Shown: positions 1 to 13,500, counted from the first letter of the stretch. The stretch is DNA of 64,000 bases from Portulaca oleracea (GCA_029582165.1 CM055877.1:6501855-6565854); one strand, 5' to 3'. Notes: a model not told the origin generated them from the letters alone. A program made the numbers and translations.

Positions 1-2203
1 ATTCTGGAAATATAGTAGATTATGGCCAAAGTGAAGTTTGGTTGAGAATTAGTATGAATTAAGGGCTAAAAGTATCATTAGAGCTGAAATTAAGAACAAA
101 TTAGGCTCTGTTTCAATTCTGAAAATTTACAGTATTATAAAAGTGGGATTTTTGCCCAGATTTTTACTCTATTTGATAGCTTAAGGTCTTAGCAAACCAT
201 AGGCTTTGGAATTTCGAATTTCCGACATGTATAGACCGAGTTATAGCAAAAACCGTAACCTCACGTTTTTATATACGAATTCTGGATCAGTATGTTGAGG
301 GCTGTTTTTCGTCCCTTTGGAAACCTTTTTGGTTTTTATGGTAAACATGAAAGTTTTAGGCCTCTTTGCAAGCTTTCCGGAAAGGTATGGTTTGTAGTTA
401 TACGATGTCGGGAGTGTGAGATATGAGCCCGGGAAGAAGGGCTGTCTACTTGAGGTTTCTGCCCAGTTTACCCTTTATAAAATTCCATCTTTAAGGCCCT
501 AAACCAAGTCAATAGGGGACTTTAAGCATTGATAAGTTATGGTTATATGTTATAACCTTGGGTTAAAGTCTTAAGGGGGAAAAGTGTGGTTTTGGAAGCC
601 TAAGTATGTCCTAAGGTCTTTTAGCCAAGAGTGGTGATTTAAACACAAGTTATATATATATCTCCCAATGAGTGTTAGCTTAAGAATTCAATATCTTTGA
701 GTTGGTCAAGGTTTTATCTAGCTAGTGACTTCCAAGTTCTAAATAACTCTCAAGTTAAGTCCCTCTAAGTTCTCAACTCAAAGTTTATTCTTCAAACTCC
801 ATTATTCATTCTCCTTTCATCAATCGTATCATCGACATCGTTTTTCTCTAAATAAGTCTAGAGGAACCCTTTTAATCTCATATTCACCTTCAATCTTTGG
901 TTCTTATACTTCATTAATTTAAGCTATCTTTCCAAGGTCCAAGTGCCCTTCTTTGATTTCACCTTTCTACATCAATTTCTCTATGTAATTTCATTCCGGA
1001 ATTCCTAATTTATTCTACTCTAGCTTCTGCCCGGGCCCATTTTGGAGCCCTTCCACTCGTTTTTAGCCTTCGGCCCTGTTGACAAAATTAAAGATCATGA
1101 TTTTCCCTATTCCGAAATGTACTCTTTTATGTCATTCCGATTTTTCTAACTCAAGTTATACTTCAAACTCTATTTTTATATAAACCTGAAATTTTATTCC
1201 TAAAGCATTTCATTTATATTACTTAGTTTCTAAACTTATGAGTCTAATTTAGAACCTTATTCGGTTCTTCATTTCTATTTATTTTCATCTTAGTTGACAA
1301 GCTTCCAAAGCCATCTCCAAGCCGAGTATACGCTAAAGATCTTTAGCGTCCCAAGGTACGCAAATTGTCCAGCTTTTACGATCTAAGTTATATTCATGAT
1401 TCATTCAATTTATGACATGTCAAGCTTTATGTTTTATGATATCATTATGTTCGAAAGTGGACCCATTATATATATTCTATGTTTATGTTTTAGCTAGTTA
1501 CGTGAAGTGCTAGCCTTTTTGATGCTCCTGATCAGAGTGTCCTAGACCTGGCCAGTGTCGACCGCGTAGCGGTCACCCAATCCAAATCTAGATCGATTTG
1601 GGCATGCGCGTGTGTGAGGTGTTTCCACCGATCATAAGGGTTCCACGTATTTTCTATATACCTCCATTCTATGTTATTCATGTTTATGTTTTATGCACAT
1701 CATTGCAAGTTATCGTTTTATCCCTTTTCCCGTTTTCAAAATGAATTTAAATGCCGGCACTAAAACCGTTTTCGAACGGTTTACGTGCTGGAGGTTTACG
1801 TGCTGAGTGTTTCCCCACTCACTCTTGCGATGTTTTATGGTTTTGTTTTTAGGAGGCTCGAGCTCCCAAGGAAAGGACAAGTCGGTTCCAAAGTAATTCA
1901 AGGCTCTCGAGGTAGTTCTCTAAGGAAATCATCGGTTAGCAAGGGCGAGCAGGATTTCGGAAGTCGTTTTAGTATTTAAGCTATGTTTAAGTTTATGTAC
2001 GTTATCCAAGGGTTGTATAAGTTTTATATGTGAAGGTTCTTAAATTAGTAAGTTATCTTGTGGTTTTGGAGTTTCTTTGGTGTTGTTGCCTTGTCTCTTT
2101 TGGGGGACGGCGGTAATGCCTCGACCTATGTATTCACGCGCTAATCACAGGTTTGGGATTCTAAGTATAGTCTTAATCTTGTGATTAAGGTTGGGGCGTT
2201 ACA
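1..2203 (+). mobile_element. 5' LTR (partial) of Ty3/gypsy element
   Basis: This stretch matches 6921-9115 almost base for base, so it is the left long terminal repeat of the element whose right LTR is 5750-9115. About 1.2 kb of its 5' part lies outside the window. It ends in GTTACA at 2198-2203, the inverse of the TGTAAC that opens the right LTR, and is followed directly by a primer-binding site. It contains small ORFs duplicated in the other LTR; these show no homology I recognise and are probably not genes. Confidence 0.93.
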
Positions 2204-2207
2204 GTTG

Positions 2208-2220
2208 TGGTATCAGAGCC
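2208..2220 (+). other. Primer-binding site, tRNA-iMet type
   Basis: TGGTATCAGAGCC lies four bases after the end of the left LTR. This is the usual plant retrotransposon primer-binding site complementary to the 3' end of initiator methionine tRNA. It fixes the element as plus-strand. Confidence 0.92.
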
Positions 2221-2979
2221 GAAGTTTGATTAAGTATTTGGGGATTATGGAAATTTCTTAAGTCATGGATCCTAGTTTAAGGGGAAAGATAGGCATGTGA
2301 GTATAAGCCTCTCTATGGGTAGTATAAGTATGATAAGTGATATGTTGGGAATTGTTGATGAGCATGAAGCTCTAAATATTGGTTTAGTATGTAAATTGCT
2401 CTTTTTTGCAGGTTTTCAAGATTATGTAAATTTGGGAATAGCTCTAATTATAGGGGAAGTGCTGCCGAATTTCTTCCAGGATTTTAAGAAGGTTTTAGTC
2501 AAAATCTTTAAGGGGAAAATTTAGGTGAATTGAGTTAAGCCTAGTAATTTATGCAAGTGAAGTTAATGAATATAATGGAAAATTGTGAAGTTTGCCAAAG
2601 CACCTCATCGAAAGTCTTTGAAAGTTGATGAAAAGATTATAAAGCGAGTCCCAAGTGGGATTGGTATATGATGAAATGAGTTTTAAACATTAGTATGGAT
2701 TAAAAGTTTTTAAGGAAGCCCGAAAAAGGGAATAAATTATGAGGTCTAGAATTGTTAAGCAAACCTAGGGCAAATTCAAAAGATAAAATGAGAGCTTCTT
2801 AAATCGCTCATAAGAGGTTAACTTGGTTGAGTCTCGAACCTCGTCACAAATTTGTTTCTTTTATTGCAAATAACCCGTTCATTTTGGCCATGATAAGATT
2901 TTAAAATCTTGCATTGTACTTTGTGTATGGTATAGATGGATAACGACGGTAACCCCCCCCCCCCTCAAATCCGTTCGCG

Positions 2980-3710
2980 ATGTTCATGGACCCCGCCACC
3001 AATGTTCAAGCCCATCTTAAGGCTTTACAAGATGTCCTCGACGCACATTGCGCTGCAAATCCCAAGTCCGAATATCACGACGATATTTACCGGGCCCGCT
3101 GCCTCCTAGCGACTCTTCCCACGAGCCCGGGATGATATCCGACAGTACCGCCAATCGCTTATACGTGGAGAACCCAGACGCCACGCATGGTGCCTCAACT
3201 ATGTAGGGGCTTGGAACCAGATCGTGATGGAGATAATGATCACGCAAGCCGCGCAATCTTTGAGTCTTCACGCTACCGATTAGGACCCTATCTTCATGAG
3301 GTGCTAGGATTACCGCTACCGCCAACGCGGGGAAAGCACCAGCTCACGTGTTCGCTCCCCCGGCGGATGAAGTCCGTCTACATTTTTCACCGTACCTCAC
3401 AGGACGTTCAATTGTTCCGAATCTATCGTCTCATGGGGAGACTACGCCTACCGCCCGAATAGCCGGAAAAGAAGAAGAAGATCCTAGCATGGATCTAGAC
3501 CCAGACGAGGTGCGCCCCGAACCAAAACAAATCAAAGAATGCGAAGCAGGAACGTCTACACATGCCGCCCCGATGGAGAACGACTTTGATTGGACCACTT
3601 TGGGGCCCATGATTCGGCATACCAAACGCAAGAGCGTTCGTCCTCTACGGCTTCGATGCGTGGAAGAGGCTAGGGATCAAGAACAAGAAGGGTCCCATTC
3701 TCATGTTTAG
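2980..3710 (+). pseudogene. Broken ORF in gag position, unrecognised
   Basis: An ATG at 2980 opens a reading frame that stops after about 51 codons, near 3133. A different frame then continues plausibly (rich in R, W and Q, around 3130-3285), and a third frame runs 3348-3710 with an acidic, E/D/P-rich tail. The local base composition is more GC-rich than its surroundings, which fits former coding DNA. I infer one ancestral ORF of about 240 codons broken by frameshifts. I do not recognise it: there is no CCHC zinc knuckle and no clear retrotransposon gag motif. It could be a diverged gag or an extra ORF acquired by the element. Confidence 0.45.
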
Positions 3711-5110
3711 CAGTAGTCGTCGGTATTTGACTTTTGTGCAGGTTTAGCAAGGAGCTGACCATATGTGTAGGCTAGATGACTGTAAGTATATTGTGGGTGA
3801 CTAGGTTTTTGCTTTTGAGACACCAATGTAACTAATCATACTATGTTTATTTTTTTTTTGTAATCTCCCTACGATTATTTTGTGGAAGGAAGCCTGGGTT
3901 TGTAATTCAAGGGGGAATGGAGTACATGATGTTTTGGGAATTTTTCTCATGTATTGGGATTGGAAATGGAGATGAAAACTCTATGACAACAAAAAAAAGG
4001 GGAATCGTTTTCTTTATGAATATGGATGGATGTTGTGGTATTTGTGGATTTATACGTATTGTGGATTCTGCAATTTACAATATATTGGGATTATGAGAAT
4101 TCTTTTGAGATTTTAATTATGCATGTATATATGTCTATGGATGATACCTAGGTTTTGACCAAGGAATCAAGGTTCTAAGGAGGGAACATTTGACTAAAAT
4201 CTGAGTTTTTACAAAAAAAAGGGCTGTAAAAGGGGGGATAATGTTAAGCTATGTGGGTAATATGACTTCACAAAGAAACAAAGGCCCTATGAAGGAACAC
4301 CGGATTAGAATTTGAACTTCTATAAAAAGGAACTATAAAGGAGGAAACAGTGTTGAGTTGTAGAGAACGATAATATGTCTTTGTTGTAATATCTTGGCGT
4401 GCCGCAAGCTCCGAGAATTCACCACCACAAGAAGAGCCCATGGATGGGGGCTTCAAGGGAAAATTAGCTTGAAGTGATAAGGGGAAGAAATACTTTATAT
4501 TTACCCGAATTGTTCAATAGTGGTCAATAAGATAAACCAGGGCTTCATGAACGCAGTACTCGTAATGGGGGCTTTAGTGCGAACATAAGGATTTAGACCT
4601 TGGTTATGGAGTTAATAATAGTCATTTCTAATCCTGTATAAGGAACAATGTTAGCGGAGAAACAAAAAGGGAGGCAATAGAATCATGATGAGATTAGGAG
4701 GTTCATACGGGAGTAAGAGATTTATGATTAAGATTGAGATTAAGAGGGAAATGCCGAATTGAGGAATAAACTTGCGAAGTATATGGGTTCCTTAGAGACA
4801 TCCAGCAAGATTGCGAGGTTTTAGGAGTTCTAATCTCCTTTACCCGTATACATGTATCGTAATCCACCTAGCCTTCTCTTGTAATGAACAACCGTTGTAA
4901 GTTTCAACTCTCCTCCGTATGGCTATCTTACCTCTAGTCCATCATTTGAATCAAGCTTTACCTCACACTCATATGGTACATTCCCCTCCTAAATTCACCT
5001 TTATCATCACAAGATGGCGATCAACTTTGTCGATTTTAATCATTGTTTGTTTTTAAGAATTTTTTTTTGGAGAGCCTGTAATCGTATCAACCAATCATTT
5101 TAGCTCCTTA
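3711..5110. other. Non-coding internal stretch of gypsy element
   Basis: No ORF of note and no recognisable pol motif on either strand. Composition is AT-rich with several poly-A and poly-T runs. It probably represents leader or spacer sequence replacing the deleted pol region. Confidence 0.5.
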
Positions 5111-5682
5111 ATGTTATATCCACACCTTTTGGCACCTCTAGCCATAGGTCCAGAGTTGATCCAAGACACCACGGATAAAATCAGGGTCATTCAGCAACAT
5201 ATCAAGGCCGCCCAGAGTAGGCAAAAGAGCTATGCGGATAACAGGCGGAGGTCGCTCGAATTTCAAGTCGGAGACCAAGTTTTTCTTAAGGTTTCTTCAA
5301 CTAAAGGGGTTCGGAGATTTAACACCAAAGGGAAATTGAGCCCTCGCTATATCAGACCATATTCCATTGTGAAAAGATCAATCCAGTGGCATATCGGTTA
5401 GAGTTACCCTCTAGCTTAGGGAAGACTCATGACGTTTTTCACGTTTCCCAACTCCGAAAATACGTGCCGGACCCGACGTATATTCTTAAAGAAGAACCTC
5501 CGCTGTTAGCCGAAGATCTAACTTTCGAGCAGCAACCAATTCAGATTTTAGATCAGAGGACTAAACGACTACGTTCAAAGGAAGTTCCCTTAGTCAAAGC
5601 GCTATGGGCAAATCAAGACACCTCGGAAGCCACGTGGGAAACCGAGGAAGAAATGAAGGAAGGCCACCCACATCTTTTCTAA
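5111..5682 (+). pseudogene. Integrase C-terminal end, frameshifted
   Basis: Two overlapping frames encode the end of a Ty3/gypsy polyprotein. The first (5111-5401) carries a segment with QKSYADNRRR and FQVGDQVFLKVS, typical of the post-catalytic integrase region. The second (from about 5386) carries KTHDVFHVSQLRKYVPDP and ends with a chromo-like segment (VKALWANQDTSEATWETEEE) and HPHLF. This ending is characteristic of Del/Tekay chromoviruses. A one-base shift near 5385 breaks the frame. The catalytic DDE core is absent upstream. Confidence 0.88.
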
Positions 5683-5737
5683 GGTTTTTCGTTCGCGATC
5701 AATCCAACCGCAAGTTTCGGGGAAGAAACTTTCTTTT

Positions 5738-5749
5738 AGGGGGGGAGGG
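5738..5749 (+). other. Polypurine tract
   Basis: The purine run AGGGGGGGAGGG directly precedes the TGTAAC that starts the right LTR, as expected for the plus-strand primer of reverse transcription. Confidence 0.85.
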
Positions 5750-8700
5750 TGTAACAACCCGCCCCAAAATCACGATTAATTAAGTACTAATTACCGTAAT
5801 TACTTAAATTGCGTATAAATTTTTCGCGTTTACTTCTAATTATTTATTTTATCGGTGTCAAGTCTCGTGCAGGAGATGGCAAAGAATATCAAGTTACGGG
5901 TTTATAAACCTTTAAGTTACTCTATTTACTCGTTAAAGTGATTTATATCGAGTTTTACCGTTTACGTTATTTCTTTAACCGGAAAGAGTTTAATTATTCT
6001 ACTTCTTAACGTTTATATTTTATTACCCAAACCTTAATTTATTTGGGTTATATTTATTTTATTTAATCACAAGTAATATTTATGTCCTACTTATTTAATT
6101 TTTCTAATTCAAGTCCTATTTTATTTTAATCAAATTGTTAGCAACTAATTTTATTTAGTACAAACTAATTATTTTAACCCAATGTATTTACAATTACTTA
6201 AATTAAGTTAAAGTTTCTGATTTAGTTAAGTGTAATTTACTAAGTGTTGTCTTAATTTAATTAGTTTAAGTATATATATTAGTAAGGGGGGTAGGGGGAT
6301 TCATTTTACATCTTTTATTTCTCAAACACCAAACCCACTCCACCCTCTTCCTCTTTCTCACCGCAGCCAGCCCCTCTGCTGCCCTTTTTCCGCCACCGGC
6401 GCCGAATCCACCACGACCAAGGTGGCCGCCGCCACCCTCCCTCTCTCTTGTGTTTTCATCAAATTCTTCCCCAAAGGTAATCTCTCAAACCCCCAATTCA
6501 AACCCAATTAAACCCTAATCTGAAAATCATGTTCTTTTCATGTTATTCTTGTAATTTCTATCTCTTTTACTCTCTTTATTCATGAATTCAAGTATATAAT
6601 TGGATTGGTTAAGTTAGGGTTTGAGTTTGGAGTATATGCATGTGTATTTGGATGAGTTCTTGAGGTTTTTTTGTTGAATTCTTGATGGATATTGTTATAA
6701 TCTTGATGCATGTGAGTTTCTTGATAAGTTTCTGAGTATTAAGGGCTGATTATATATGTTAAGATTATCATTTAAGTGTTGTCATGTTTAATTTGGGTGA
6801 ATTAGTGAGGTTTTGGTGCAAGAGTTCAAGAACAAGTCCTTTATGTTGAGTTTATGTTTAATCCATGGTTGCATGTGGGATTTGAGCTCTTTGATGAGTT
6901 ATCTTTCAAGGTTTAATTATGGAAATATAGTAGATTATGGCCAAAGTGAAGTTTGGTTGAGAATTAGTATGAATTAAGGGCTAAAAGTATCATTAGAGCT
7001 GAAATTAAGAACAAATTAGGCTCTGTTTCAATTCTGGAAATTTATAGTATTATAAAAGTGGGATTTTTGCCAAGATTTTTACTCCATTTGATAGCTTAAG
7101 GTGTTAGCAAACCATAGGCTTTGGAATTTCGAATTTCCGACATGTATAGACCGAGTTATAGCAAAAACCGTAACCTCACGTTTTTATATACGAATTCTGG
7201 ATCAGTATGTTGAGGGCTGTTTTTCGTCCCTTTGGAAACCTTTTTGGTTTTTATGGTAAACATGAAAGTTTTAGGCCTCTTTGCAAGCTTTCCGGAAAGG
7301 TATGGTTTGTAGTTATACGATGTCGGGAGTGTGAGATATGAGCCCGGGAAGAAGGGCTGTCTACTTGAGGTTTCTGCCCAGTTTACCCTTTATAAAATTC
7401 CATCTTTAAGGCCCTAAACCAAGTCAATAGGGGACTTTAAGCATTGATAAGTTATGGTTATATGTTATAACCTTGGGTTAAAGTCTTAAGGGGGAAAAGT
7501 GTGGTTTTGGAAGCTTAAGTATGTCCTAAGGTCTTTTAGCCAAGAGTGGTGATTTAAACACAAGTTATATATATATATCTCCCAATGAGTGTTAGCTTAA
7601 GAATTCAATATCTTTGAGTTGGTCAAGGTTTTATCTAGCTAGTGACTTCCAAGTTCTAAATAACTCTCAAGTTAAGTCCCTCTAAGTTCTCAACTCAAAG
7701 TTTATTCTTCAAACTCCATTATTCATTCTCCTTTCATCAATCGTATCATCGACATCGTTTTTCTCTAAATAAGTCTAGAGGAACCCTTTTAATCTCATAT
7801 TCACCTTCAATCTTTGGTTCTTATACTTCATTAATTTAAAGTATCTTTCCAAGGTCCAAGTGCCCTTCTTTGATTTCACCTTTCTACATCAATTTCTCTA
7901 TGTAATTTCATTCCGGAATTCCTAATTTATTCTACTCTAGCTTCTGTCCGGGCCCATTTTGGAGCCCTTCCACTCGTTTTTAGCTTTCGGCCCTGTTGAC
8001 AAAATTAAAGATCATGATTTTCCCTATTCCGAAATGTACTCTTTTATGTCATTCTGATTTTTCTAACTCAAGTTATACTTCAAACTCTATTTTTATATAA
8101 ACCTGAAATTTTATTCCTAAAGCATTTCATTTATATTATTTAGTTTCTAAACTTATGAGTCTAATTTAGAACCTTATTCGGTTCTTCATTTCTATTTATT
8201 TTCATCTTAGTTGACAAGCTTCCAAAGCCATCTCTGCGGGTCATCACGCCAAGATCTTTAGCGTCCCAAGGTACGCAAATTGTCCAGCTTTTACGATCTA
8301 AGTTATATTCATGATTCATTCAATTTATGACATGTCAAGCTTTATGTTTTATGATATCATTATGTTCGAAAGTGGACCCATTATATATATTCTATGTTTA
8401 TGTTTTAGCTAGTTACGTGAAGTGCTAGCCTTTTTGATGCTCCTGATCAGAGTCTCGACTGTGGTCGCATCACAGATGTGTCACCTAATCCAAATCTAGA
8501 TCGATTTGGGCATGCGCGTGTGTGAGGTGTTTCCACCGATCATAAGGGTTCCACGTATTTTCTATATACCTCCATTCTATGTTATTCATGTTTATGTTTT
8601 ATGCACATCATTGCAAGTTATCGTTTTATCCCCTTTTCCCGTTTTCAAAATGAATTTAAATGTCGGCACTAAAACCGTTTTCGAACGGTTTACGTGCTGG

Positions 8701-9115
8701 AGGTTTACGTGCTGAGTGTTTCCCCACTCACTCTTGCGATGTTTTATGGTTTTGTTTTTAGGAGGCTCGAGCTCCCAAGGAAAGGACAAGTCGGTTCCAA
8801 AGTAATTCAAGGCTCTCGAGGTAGTTCTCTAAGGAAATCATCGGTTAGCAAGGGCGAGCAGGATTTCAGAAGTCGTTTTAGTATTTAAGCTATGTTTAAG
8901 TTTATGTACGTTATCCAAGGGTTGTATAAGTTTTATATGTGAAGGTTCTTAAATTAGTAAGTTATCTTGTGGTTTTGGAGTTTCTTTGGTGTTGTTGCCT
9001 TGTCTCTTTTGGGGGACGGCGGTAATGCCTCGACCTAAGGTATTCCGCTGCGCTAATCACAGGTTTGGGATTCTAAGTATAGTCTTAATCTTGTGATTAA
9101 GGTTGGGGCGTTACA
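5750..9115 (+). mobile_element. 3' LTR of Ty3/gypsy element, 3366 bp
   Basis: The LTR begins TGTAACAACCC and ends GGGCGTTACA, giving 6-bp inverted termini. Bases 6921-9115 match 1-2203. The part from 5750 to 6920 includes a CT-rich, GC-rich patch (about 6350-6450). Differences from the left LTR are sparse point changes plus three compact blocks (see findings). Downstream flank begins ATCTA, but the left flank is outside the window so the TSD cannot be checked. Confidence 0.93.
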
Positions 9116-9684
9116 ATCTAAATTAGGATCGTTTGGAGTCTTAGCCTTGATTCTGTATTTTCTTTTATTTTGTTTCATAATAACTTTGGTAGACGTCTTG
9201 CGAGAGGGGCTCCCTAAGTTCTTTTGTATCTCTCATTTACCGGAATTTTTTTAAAAAATTAATCAACAACTTTCCTTTTAGTTTGTGTTCATACAAAAAT
9301 TTACTATTTCACTATCGAGTACAATAACTTAGAGCTTGCTTTGTAACTTGCTTTCATATACGAATTTACTATGTCTCCCTCAAACACAACAACCAAGGAG
9401 CTTAGCATCAAAGGAAAATTAAGTTAATAGACTTATCAATTCAGGAGGCAGGTTAAATATAAGTCGATTGTATATCTAGTTAGGGTAAATACATACCACT
9501 TTATTCCGATTTTGCGTAAATTTGAAATTAGAAATACGAGTTGGGTATATTTCAGATTCAGAAAAATATGCTCAAGTATATTTTGAGTTCATGTAAATAT
9601 GAGCCCGAAGTTATTTGACAGTAAAACTTTCTTTTGAGAGGACAAATAAAATTAGTTTCATGTAAATATCTTTTGATACAATTA
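9116..9684. other. Intergenic, no feature seen
   Basis: AT-rich DNA between the gypsy element and the next insertion. I see no ORF, inverted repeat or RNA gene. Confidence 0.6.
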
Positions 9685-10567
9685 TGTTGGGATTCACCCA
9701 TGAGTAAAGTTGTCCCACATCGGAAAAAGTAAAGTGAAAGGACATGGTATATAAGTCAAGTGGGCTACTCCTCTTAACACCAATTGGTTTTAAGATGGAA
9801 CCTCACTTAACTTGTGTACCATGGGCCTTGGTTGAAATGGGCTACCCCCTAAGATCTCTCCAACAAGTGGTATTAGAGTCGATGGTTCGTTCGGCTGGGC
9901 GCAAGGTGCAGGAAGATCACCATGGACAAGAGCAGAGACCATGGCGCATGCGCGGCTGGGTCACCTGAATGCGCAGAGTGGTGGCATGAGACTCAGGTGG
10001 AGTAGGGTGCGGCTGGGACTCTTAAGACAAAGTGGTGGAATGAGACTCAGTTGGAGTAGGGTGCGGCTCTGTAGAGTAAAGTGCGGCGATGATGGGCTCC
10101 TGACAGTGACTTGAAACCTTGGCAAAAAAGAGGCTTCCGATCAAGGGGGACAGACTCATGTGTGAAACGAGAGATTGTTGGGATTCACCCATGGGTAAAA
10201 ATTGTCCCACATCGGAAAAAGTAAATAGAAAGGACATGGTATATAAGTCAAGTGGGCTACTCCGCTTAACACCAATTGGTTTTAAGATGGAACCTCACTT
10301 AATTGTGTACCATGGGCCTTGGTTGAAGTGGGCTACCTGTTAGGATTCTCAAGGCGTTGTTAGCATACAAACAATAATAAAGTGCGAAAAATAATAAAGA
10401 TTCGACACAAGGAATTAACGTGGAAAAACCCAAACCGAGAAAAAACCACGAACGATGCACTATCAGAGGATTACAACAGTGTTTCAGAGATTCCCAGACC
10501 TCCACAATCTCTCACAACCTCCCAAGAGTTACAACCTGAAAACTCAACACTCACAGATGAGCCTCAC

Positions 10568-13500
10568 TATAACACCCCAACACCCTTAACCACAAGATTA
10601 ATACAACAACTCATACTAAACCTGTGATTAGCGCAGCGGAACACCTTAGGGTGGAGGTATTACCGCCGTCCCCACTCGGGACAAGGCAACAACCCAAAAG
10701 AACATCATTAAAACATATAAACATTACATACTATACTTCAAAAACATAACTTCATACTTAAAGATGAATCTCCAAAGCATAACCATCAAACTTTTAAACA
10801 ACCCTTAAAGGGAACAAAATACAACAATTCTTCCATAAACATGGGTACTTCAAAACATGCGACACCCAAGTCGACCAGGATACTTCAACAATGACTACCT
10901 TGCTTGCAACACGTGATTACCCTTGCTTGCCTTTGCCTTTATCTTGGGTGCTCGGACCCCCTAAAACAAAACATTAAAACAACATAAAAGTGAGTGGGGA
11001 AACACTCAGAACGTAAATCTCCAACACGTCAAACCGTTCGAAAACGGTTTTAGTGCCGGCGCTAAAATTCATTTTGAAAACGGGAAGGGGATAACATGAT
11101 TGAAGTAGCTTGAAATCATAAAGAACATGTCACATAAACTTAGAAGTAAACGTATAACATCAAGAGTTTTGGTCCCTTACGATCGATGCCAAAGCATCTC
11201 ACACACGCGCATGCCCAAACCGATCTAAGTTTGGATTGGGTAACGCTAGCGATCGCCGCCAGTCTAGGACACTCTGATCAGGAGCATCTAAAATAAATAG
11301 GGCTAGCACTTCACGTGACTAGCTAGAATATAAAACATAGAATACATAAAATGGGACCACTTAAAACCATGAAATAATCATAAAAGCATAAACTTAGCAT
11401 AAAGGAGCGAAGAGTTGGACAATTCGCGTACCTTGGATTAGACGAAAGTTTTAACGACGAGCCTCGAGCTTGAGATGGCGTGGGCGACTTGGAAACTATA
11501 AGGAATTTGTAATGAGAGCGTAGAGAAATTGGTAAGGTTCGTGTAATTACATAAAATAGAACTTAAATACCTAAACTTGTCTCATAAGAGATAAGAAAGG
11601 AAATAAAATTTCAGATTCTCGTAAATCACTATTTCGACGATAACTTGGGCTAGAAAACTCGGATTTCCGCAAACGAGTACTTTTCGGAAAGGGAAAATCA
11701 TGCCCGACAATTTTGTTAACTGGCCCAAAGGCTAGAAATGAAAGGAAGGGCCCGAAAAATGGCCCGGATAGAAGTTGTGCAAGAAGAATTTATAAACGGC
11801 TTAAAAACTTAGAGTGGAACTCATGGTGAAGATTGAATAGGATTAGAGAAGGTTCATGACTTATGAGGCATTCTCAACCATTGGCTTGAAGGAACATAGA
11901 ATTAGAGTACTTGAAGGTTCAATAAAGGAACTATTCGCTTAATGAAAACGTGAAGAAACGTCGTAACGACGGAAATTTAGGTAGGGTCGTGTTTATGGAT
12001 TTGGGAACGATTTATGAATCGATGAACGGTGAATTGGATATAATGAAAGAAAGAGCTTTTGGCTACTTAGACATAAAGGGACTCATAATCTTGCCAAGAA
12101 CACACATGTACCCCTTTAGCCATCAACCATACTTAATCGAATCCCAAAACTTTACTGATTAACTCCATGGTTTATTAATAATTCTATAATCCTTTAGGAG
12201 GTAATTCTTAACATCAACCTAGCTTAAATTAGCTTAGAAAACTCATCTAAACTATCTTGACAACACCACCAAGGTTACAAACTCATAAGAACTCCTTAAA
12301 AGACCCAATTTGCACATTTTAGGCTAAAATGGCAATAAAAATTCTGGGCAGAAACACGTTGGTCGGCCTCTGAACACAGCTTCATATCTCACTCTCCTGA
12401 TATCGTATGGCCGCAAACTTTATGTTTCCGGAAAGTTTGAAGAACGACCTAAAACTTTTTTGTTCACCCTCAGAGCCAATAAGGTCTCTAAACTGACGTA
12501 AATTGCCTATCAATCTACTGACTCAGAAAAATGTATAACAAGGTACACCTTCACGGTTTTGGTCGTAACTCGGGCTATACATGCCGGATTGTCGAAATTC
12601 CAAAGCCTATAGTTAGCTAATGACTTGGACTACCATTTCCAGTAAAAATCTGGGCAAAACTCCCATTTTATAACCTCTGTAAAAATCAGACATCAAAACA
12701 GAGACTTCTTTGGCCTTTTAAATTAACATGCATGCTCTTCTTTGACCTCAATTTGCATCAATTCTTACCCAAACTTCAAATTAGCCATTACCCATAGTTT
12801 TTCCAGAATTAAAAGCTCAAAGAATACTCAACCAAGCTCACAAAACTCACATGCAACCATAGATTACACAAGCAAAAACATCCAACACTTAAATTAGCTC
12901 ATAAATCAACAATTCCACCCCAAATTCATATCATCCAATAGTAGCAACTTAAACAACATATAACTCACTTTCAATCAGCCCCTAAATCATCAATTTAGCC
13001 ATTAAAATCCACATGCAAGATAGAACTTTCTTTACTCATCAAGAACTAGCAAGAATTACTTCCACCCTTCACCAAATTAACATATATCTCTTCACAAATT
13101 CAAACCCTAACTTAACCACAACTTAAATTCATGCTTAATAAACATAAAGAAGATGAAATACATCAAGAGAACATAAATTGGAAGTAGAATTTCAGATTAT
13201 AAACAAAAGAATTGGGTTAGGGTTTGAGATTATACCACTTGAATTTGAGGTGAGAGATTGAACAAGTAAAGGGGGGAGAAGGTGGTGGCCGGCGGCTGGG
13301 GGCGACGGCGCCGGCGTGGTCGCCGGAAAACACCAGGCAGGGGCGGCAGGGGGTGGCGCACGGCTGGCAGGGGGAGAGGGAAGAGAGAGAGAGAGAGTTT
13401 GAGAGTTGGTTCAAAAATCTGATTTTGAAAATGAACTAAAACCCCCTCTAACCCCCTTAATATAAACCCTTCCCTAATTAAATTACCATCTAATTAACAC

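Larger units (their letters stand above)
2204..5749 (+). mobile_element. Internal region of non-autonomous gypsy element
   Basis: Only about 3.5 kb lies between the LTRs, too short for a full gag-pol. I see no protease, reverse transcriptase or RNase H motifs. What remains is a broken ORF in the gag position (2980-3710), a long stretch without coding signal (3711-5110), and the C-terminal end of integrase (5111-5682). A run of 13 C residues occurs near 2953-2964. The element could move only with proteins supplied by a relative. The layout resembles large retrotransposon derivatives formed by internal deletion of a Del/Tekay-like chromovirus. Confidence 0.8.

Noticed and set aside
1710..1979. 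Small ORFs in the left gypsy LTR, also found at 8592-8888
   Set aside because: Their duplication simply follows from LTR identity. No recognisable domain, and overlapping ORFs on both strands suggest chance.
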